Shown here: piece by piece, positions 60,836 to 64,000 of the stretch
Position numbering within the stretch: the first letter of the stretch is position 1
How the letters are laid out: the number at the start of each line of letters is the position of its first letter
Source: Agromyces sp. CF514
GTDB taxonomy: Bacteria > Actinomycetota > Actinomycetes > Actinomycetales > Microbacteriaceae
Direction: 5' to 3'
Length of the DNA: 64,000 nucleotides
Assembly: GCF_900113185.1 (NCBI RefSeq)
Contig: NZ_FOZD01000002.1
Span: forward strand, 620,001-684,000
The notes under the pieces: model-generated
The model's input: only the letters and a program-made list of their open reading frames with translations
Told to the model about the DNA's origin: nothing
Database searches by the model: none
Made by a program: the position numbers and the translations under genes

Positions 60836-61855
60836 CTACGCGCGCACCTGCGAGCGCGGGCTGCGATTGCCCGGGAAGTCTAGCGTGCCGCGGCCGCCGC
60901 CCCGCGCCGCCTTGATGATGCCGTCGATCGCATCCCAGGCGCAGACGCCGACGATCACGGCGACGAAGAGCACCGACAGCACCCATTGCGCGTCGGCGTC
61001 GAGGTGCGGTTCGATCAGTGCGAGGAACTCGGCGCTGAACAGGCGTCCCTCGATGAACAGCCAGATCACCGGGATCGCGAACGCGGCGTTCAGGGCGACG
61101 TTGACGAGCGCGTTGGCCCAGTTCCAGTCGCTGCGGAAGATCCACACCGCGAAGGCGGCCTCGAGCGCGATGAGCACGAACAGGTACGGGATCCAGAACG
61201 ACCACAGGTCCGGCGAGAGCAGCGGCTCCGGAGAACGCTCGCCGCCGATCCACACGACGCCGAACTGCTGCCAGATCAGGAACGCCGCGGCGATGCCGAG
61301 CCAGACCAGGGTGGCGATGAGGTCGGCTCGCCGATGCGGGCGCCGGAGCTCCGGAAGCTGCGGCAGCTGCTCGGGCGTCCAGCCCAGCGCCTCGTCGACG
61401 TCGGTGCCCGCTGCGGTGCCGTATCGCTCGATCAGGGCGAAGACGAGGGTCGTCCAGAACGCGAGGTGGACGGCGACGGTGACGCCGATGCCCACGGCCT
61501 GACCGATGACCTCCCAGCCGCCGCCGGCGATCACGAGGCCGAGCGCCGATGCGGCCGCCGCGGTCGCGGGAACGAAGGACTCGAGGAACACCAGCAGCCG
61601 CTTCCAGATGAGGAAGTACCGCGGCCCGATGAGCATGAGCGGCCGGTCGCTGTAGCTCGCCGCGAGCGCCGCGGGGTGGCCGAGTTCGACGAGGGCGTCG
61701 CGCTCGGCCGTCTCGGGCGTCGAGGCACCCGACTCGATGCGTGCCTCGATGGTGTCGGCGATGCGCTCGGCGAGGTCGCGCGAGAGGTCCTCGCGCTGCG
61801 AGGCGGGAAGGCTGCGCGTGGCCGCGAAGAGGTAGCGGTCGGTGAGCTCGGTCAT
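60836..61855 (-). CDS. Membrane protein with permease-prefix-like N-terminus
   Basis: A 339-residue protein. The first 80 residues are soluble and helical (LTDRYLFAATRSLPASQREDLSRDLAERIADTIEARIESGASTPETAERDALVELGHPAALAASYSDRP), the HAAS/permease-prefix pattern found in proteins encoded beside PadR regulators. About six or seven membrane helices follow. Its ATG overlaps the stop of the upstream PadR gene. The typical PadR/HAAS pairing suggests a small stress- or ligand-responsive regulatory unit; no transporter ATPase is present and the exact role is unknown. Confidence 0.83.
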   Translation of the reverse strand: MTELTDRYLFAATRSLPASQREDLSRDLAERIADTIEARIESGASTPETAERDALVELGHPAALAASYSDRPLMLIGPRYFLIWKRLLVFLESFVPATAAAASALGLVIAGGGWEVIGQAVGIGVTVAVHLAFWTTLVFALIERYGTAAGTDVDEALGWTPEQLPQLPELRRPHRRADLIATLVWLGIAAAFLIWQQFGVVWIGGERSPEPLLSPDLWSFWIPYLFVLIALEAAFAVWIFRSDWNWANALVNVALNAAFAIPVIWLFIEGRLFSAEFLALIEPHLDADAQWVLSVLFVAVIVGVCAWDAIDGIIKAARGGGRGTLDFPGNRSPRSQVRA

Positions 61856-62226
61856 GATGCGTCTCCAGTGGCGTCGGGACCGGTGCTGCCGGCCTGGTCG
61901 GTCGTGAGTCCGCCGAGGGCGTCGTCGATGCGACGCCAGTCGGACATGAGGGCGATCGCGAGCGCGTCGCCGGTGGGGCTCGTGCGGTAGAACTTGCGAG
62001 GCCTCGCCTCGTCGGTGTTCCACTCGCTCGTGAGCAGGCCCTGCTTCTCGAGGCGGCGGAGCAGTGGGTAGAGCGTGTTGGCGTCGACGAGGATGCCGAG
62101 GCCGTTCAGCGACTCGAGCAGGGCGTACCCGTAGTCGGGCGTGCGCAGCCGCACGAGGCAGGCGAGCACGACGGTGCCGCGGCGCAGCTCCTGCAGGTGC
62201 GCGTTGGTCGTCTCTTCGGTGTCCAT
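61852..62226 (-). CDS. PadR-family regulator (small, HAAS-associated type)
   Basis: A 124-residue PadR protein with only the winged helix and one dimerisation helix: RRGTVVLACLVRLRTPDYGYALLESLNGLGILVDANTLYPLLRRLEKQGLLTSEWNTDEARPRKFYRTSPTGDALAIALMSDWRRIDDAL. This matches the short PadR class (LmrR-like) that usually represses its own operon with a downstream HAAS-type membrane protein, as here. A 21-base near-palindrome lies 11 bases before its start codon and is the likely operator. Confidence 0.92.
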   Translation of the reverse strand: MDTEETTNAHLQELRRGTVVLACLVRLRTPDYGYALLESLNGLGILVDANTLYPLLRRLEKQGLLTSEWNTDEARPRKFYRTSPTGDALAIALMSDWRRIDDALGGLTTDQAGSTGPDATGDAS

Positions 62227-62236
62227 GTGTCACACG

Positions 62237-62257
62237 ATACTGTGTGTCGCACACTAT
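62237..62257. promoter_or_regulatory. PadR operator-like palindrome
   Basis: A 21-base near-palindrome with outer ATA/TAT and inner TGTG/CACA arms (ATACTGTGTG at 62237-62246, CGCACACTAT at 62248-62257) overlaps the probable promoter of the PadR operon, in an AT-richer stretch. Confidence 0.6.
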
Positions 62258-62300
62258 TGCAATGGTCACTTCATAGTGACGGATGCTGCGGCGCGGCCGC

Positions 62301-63743
62301 CTACTGGCCGGCGTGCGCCTCGAGGAACGCGTACACCTCGGCGTCGTCGACGCCCGGGAACGTGCCGGAGGGCAGCGGCGAGAGCACGTGCGCGTGCAGG
62401 CGGGCGCTCGGCCAGGCGCGCCCCGCCCAGCGCTCGGCCAGGCCGGCCGGCGCCCGGCGGCAGCACGCCTCGTCGGGGCACGTCGAGACCGCGCGCAGGG
62501 TGGTCTCGCGCCCGCGGAACCACTTGGCCTGCGCGAACGGCACGCCGACCGAGATCGAGAACTCCGCGGCATCCGTTCGACCGGTCTGGGTGGCGCACCA
62601 GAAGGTGCCTGCGGGCGTGTCGGTGTACTGGTAGTTCTCGGTCGTGCGATTCGTGTGCTCGAACGCGGTGCGCGCGCTCCACTTCTTGCAGACCCACTGA
62701 CCCTCGATCGAGCCGGTCACGTCGGTCGGCAGCGGCAGCCCGTCGTTCTCGTAGCCCTTGAGCAGCGCGCCGTCGCCGGCCACGCGCAGGAAGTGCACGG
62801 TCATGTCGAGGTAGGTCGTGCCGAGGTTCGTGAAGCGCAGCGCCGCGGCCTCGTGCGTCACGCCGAACGCGTCGCGGAAGTCCTCGATGGCGAGTCGCTT
62901 CTCCTTCTTGGCCTGCTGCAGGAACGCGACGGAGGCATCGCGCGGCATCAGGCAGGCGGCGGCGAAGTAGTTGATCTCGAGTCGCTGCCAGAGGAACTCG
63001 TCGTAGCTCGCGGGCGGCTGGTGGCCGAGCAGGCGGTGCGCCATGGCCTGCAGCGCCATCGAACGCAGGCCGTGCCCGCCCGGGATCGACGCGGGCGGCA
63101 AGTAGATGCGTCCGTTCGCGAGGTCGGTGATCGACCGGGTCGAGTCGGGCAGGTCGTTGACGTAGATGAGCTGGAACCCGAGGCGCTCGGCCATGACGCT
63201 CACCTCGCGGTGGGTCACGGCGCCCGTGCGATGACCCGCTGCGCGCACCTGCTCCTCTGCGAGCTGCTCGATCTCGGGCAGGTGGTTGTCGCGTTCGCGC
63301 ATGCGTTCGCGCAGGTGCGTGTTGGCCCGGCGCGCCTCCTCGGGCGTCGCGATGGCCTGGCTGGCCCGGCGCTGCAGCTCGCGGTGCAACCCGACGATCG
63401 CCTCGAGGGTGTCGTCGCCGATGCCGCGTCCGGCGCGGATGGGCGGCAGCCCGAGGCTCGCGTACAGCGGGCTCGCCTGGGCGCGCCCGAGCTCGAGCTC
63501 GAGCGCCGCACGCGGGCTCGGCGCCTCGCGGGAGAGCAGGTCTTCGAGCCCGATGCCGAACGCCGAGGCGAGCGCGTCGAGTGTCGAGAGCTTCGGCTCG
63601 CGCTTGCCGTTCTCGATGAGCGAGAGCTGCGAGCCGGCGAGTCCGACCGCCTCGCCGGCCTGGTCGAGGGTCATGCCGCGCTCGCCGCGGAAATGGCGGA
63701 TGCGCTGGCCGAGCGTCGCGAGATCGGTGCTTCCGGTCTTCAT
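62301..63743 (-). CDS. XRE-family regulator with IrrE-like and ScfR domains (RamB-like)
   Basis: A 480-residue regulator of the RamB type. N-terminal XRE HTH (residues about 11-66: LGQRIRHFRGERGMTLDQAGEAVGLAGSQLSLIENGKREPKLSTLDALASAFG), a middle ImmA/IrrE-like region with degenerate metallopeptidase-type QAMAHRLLGHQPP, and a C-terminal DUF2083/ScfR domain with cysteines (WVCKKWSARTAFEH, STCPDEACCRR). RamB in Corynebacterium controls acetate and glyoxylate genes and responds to carbon source. Here it is divergent from the pckG gene, whose homologue is linked to the same metabolic switch, and acsA is elsewhere in the window. Regulation of pckG is inferred. Confidence 0.9.
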   Translation of the reverse strand: MKTGSTDLATLGQRIRHFRGERGMTLDQAGEAVGLAGSQLSLIENGKREPKLSTLDALASAFGIGLEDLLSREAPSPRAALELELGRAQASPLYASLGLPPIRAGRGIGDDTLEAIVGLHRELQRRASQAIATPEEARRANTHLRERMRERDNHLPEIEQLAEEQVRAAGHRTGAVTHREVSVMAERLGFQLIYVNDLPDSTRSITDLANGRIYLPPASIPGGHGLRSMALQAMAHRLLGHQPPASYDEFLWQRLEINYFAAACLMPRDASVAFLQQAKKEKRLAIEDFRDAFGVTHEAAALRFTNLGTTYLDMTVHFLRVAGDGALLKGYENDGLPLPTDVTGSIEGQWVCKKWSARTAFEHTNRTTENYQYTDTPAGTFWCATQTGRTDAAEFSISVGVPFAQAKWFRGRETTLRAVSTCPDEACCRRAPAGLAERWAGRAWPSARLHAHVLSPLPSGTFPGVDDAEVYAFLEAHAGQ

Positions 63744-63881
63744 GGCTTAAGACTATCGAAAGAACACACATTCTTAACACGGGAAATGGTCACTCGGATG
63801 CCGCAATCCGCCGCATTCTGGAAACACGAACCGATTCCGGGGCCGCTGCGAGGCGGAACCGGCACCACAGAAGGGACGACG

Positions 63882-64000
63882 ATGACCATCTCCGAGTTCA
63901 CGCCCGGCACCGAGGCATCCGTCGAAGCATCGGCCCCCGTGCCGCACGGCACCACCGACCACGACCTGCGCGCCTGGGTCGCCGAGATCGCCGCGCTGAC
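63882..64000 (+). CDS. pckG: Phosphoenolpyruvate carboxykinase (GTP), N-terminal part (partial)
   Basis: Only the first 39 codons are present. After a short variable leader the protein reads DHDLRAWVAEIAALT, the usual start of the GTP-dependent PEP carboxykinase of Actinobacteria (LRAWVEEVAALTQP in relatives). The enzyme converts oxaloacetate to PEP in gluconeogenesis. ATG 63882 is preceded by GAAGGGA. Active-site residues lie beyond the window, so the identification rests on this short N-terminus and on the RamB-like neighbour. Confidence 0.72.
   Translation, partial: MTISEFTPGTEASVEASAPVPHGTTDHDLRAWVAEIAAL

Noticed and set aside
63744-63881. RamB box in the RamB-like/pckG intergenic region
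   Set aside because: No stretch convincingly matches the published AAAGTTTGCAAA-type motif. The region is AT-rich near 63745-63780, but I cannot name a site.

Overview
The window is high-GC (about 70% by eye) DNA with GTGA/ATGA overlaps between genes, strong GCC/GCG/CTC codon bias, and typical actinobacterial genes: a 6C small RNA beside a Tad/Flp pilus locus, a long two-part GAPDH, DUF3817-guaA, a RamB-type regulator next to GTP-type PEP carboxykinase, and a lysine-tailed topoisomerase I. The gene content and order suggest Microbacteriaceae (Agromyces- or Microbacterium-like). This is inference; the only stable RNA genes seen are tRNA-Thr(CGT) and 6C RNA.

Layout. 1-13.5 kb: the end of a GuaB-type gene, glpD, an inserted three-gene glycosyltransferase/methyltransferase/acyltransferase operon, SURF1, a divergent VOC/TetR pair, DUF3817-guaA, ldh, a Bax-inhibitor-1 membrane protein and a glycerophosphodiesterase. 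13.5-19.4 kb: acsA, 6C RNA and a compact Tad/Flp operon (tadA, fused tadB/C, flp, tadE, Rv3654c-like). 19.8-26.4 kb: topA-tmk-holB-secreted peptidase-like hydrolase and tRNA-Thr. 26.4-33 kb: small oxidoreductase, SMR pair, Gfo/Idh/MocA dehydrogenase, DacB, PncA, and an orphan AbiEi/DUF559 protein bracketed by 31-bp repeats.

33-50 kb is the most distinctive part, an aromatic-amine catabolic island. It carries a FeaR-like AraC regulator, an APC permease, a copper amine oxidase (TPQ motif and copper histidines visible), a TetR, a FeaB-like aldehyde dehydrogenase, HpaD (every active-site residue of the Brevibacterium enzyme that I could recall is present), HpaE, a GntR, a fused FAH(HpaG-like)-RraA-like protein, HpaI, HpaH and a ThDP-dependent enzyme. 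Read as a pathway, it takes a phenylethylamine-type amine to its aldehyde, to the arylacetate, through extradiol cleavage of homoprotocatechuate, to pyruvate plus succinic semialdehyde. No 4-hydroxyphenylacetate 3-hydroxylase (HpaBC) and no HpaF isomerase are present. The set therefore fits an already dihydroxylated substrate such as dopamine, unless the missing genes lie elsewhere. GTATACGA-core sites precede three transcription units and are probable GntR operators.

50-64 kb: BAAT-type lipoprotein hydrolase, NIPSNAP-like protein, VanZ/RDD membrane protein, an FAD monooxygenase/PadR divergent pair, GAPDH, an odd metzincin-type protein lacking a signal peptide and ending in hexapeptide repeats, thiolase plus 3-hydroxyacyl-CoA dehydrogenase, a PadR/membrane-protein operon, and a RamB-like regulator divergent from pckG (cut by the window end).

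Across the whole window the word GGATGCC/GGCATCC is strongly over-represented. It is paired as inverted arms in several hairpins at convergent gene junctions, resembling the way uptake-sequence words sit in Neisseria and Pasteurellaceae terminators.
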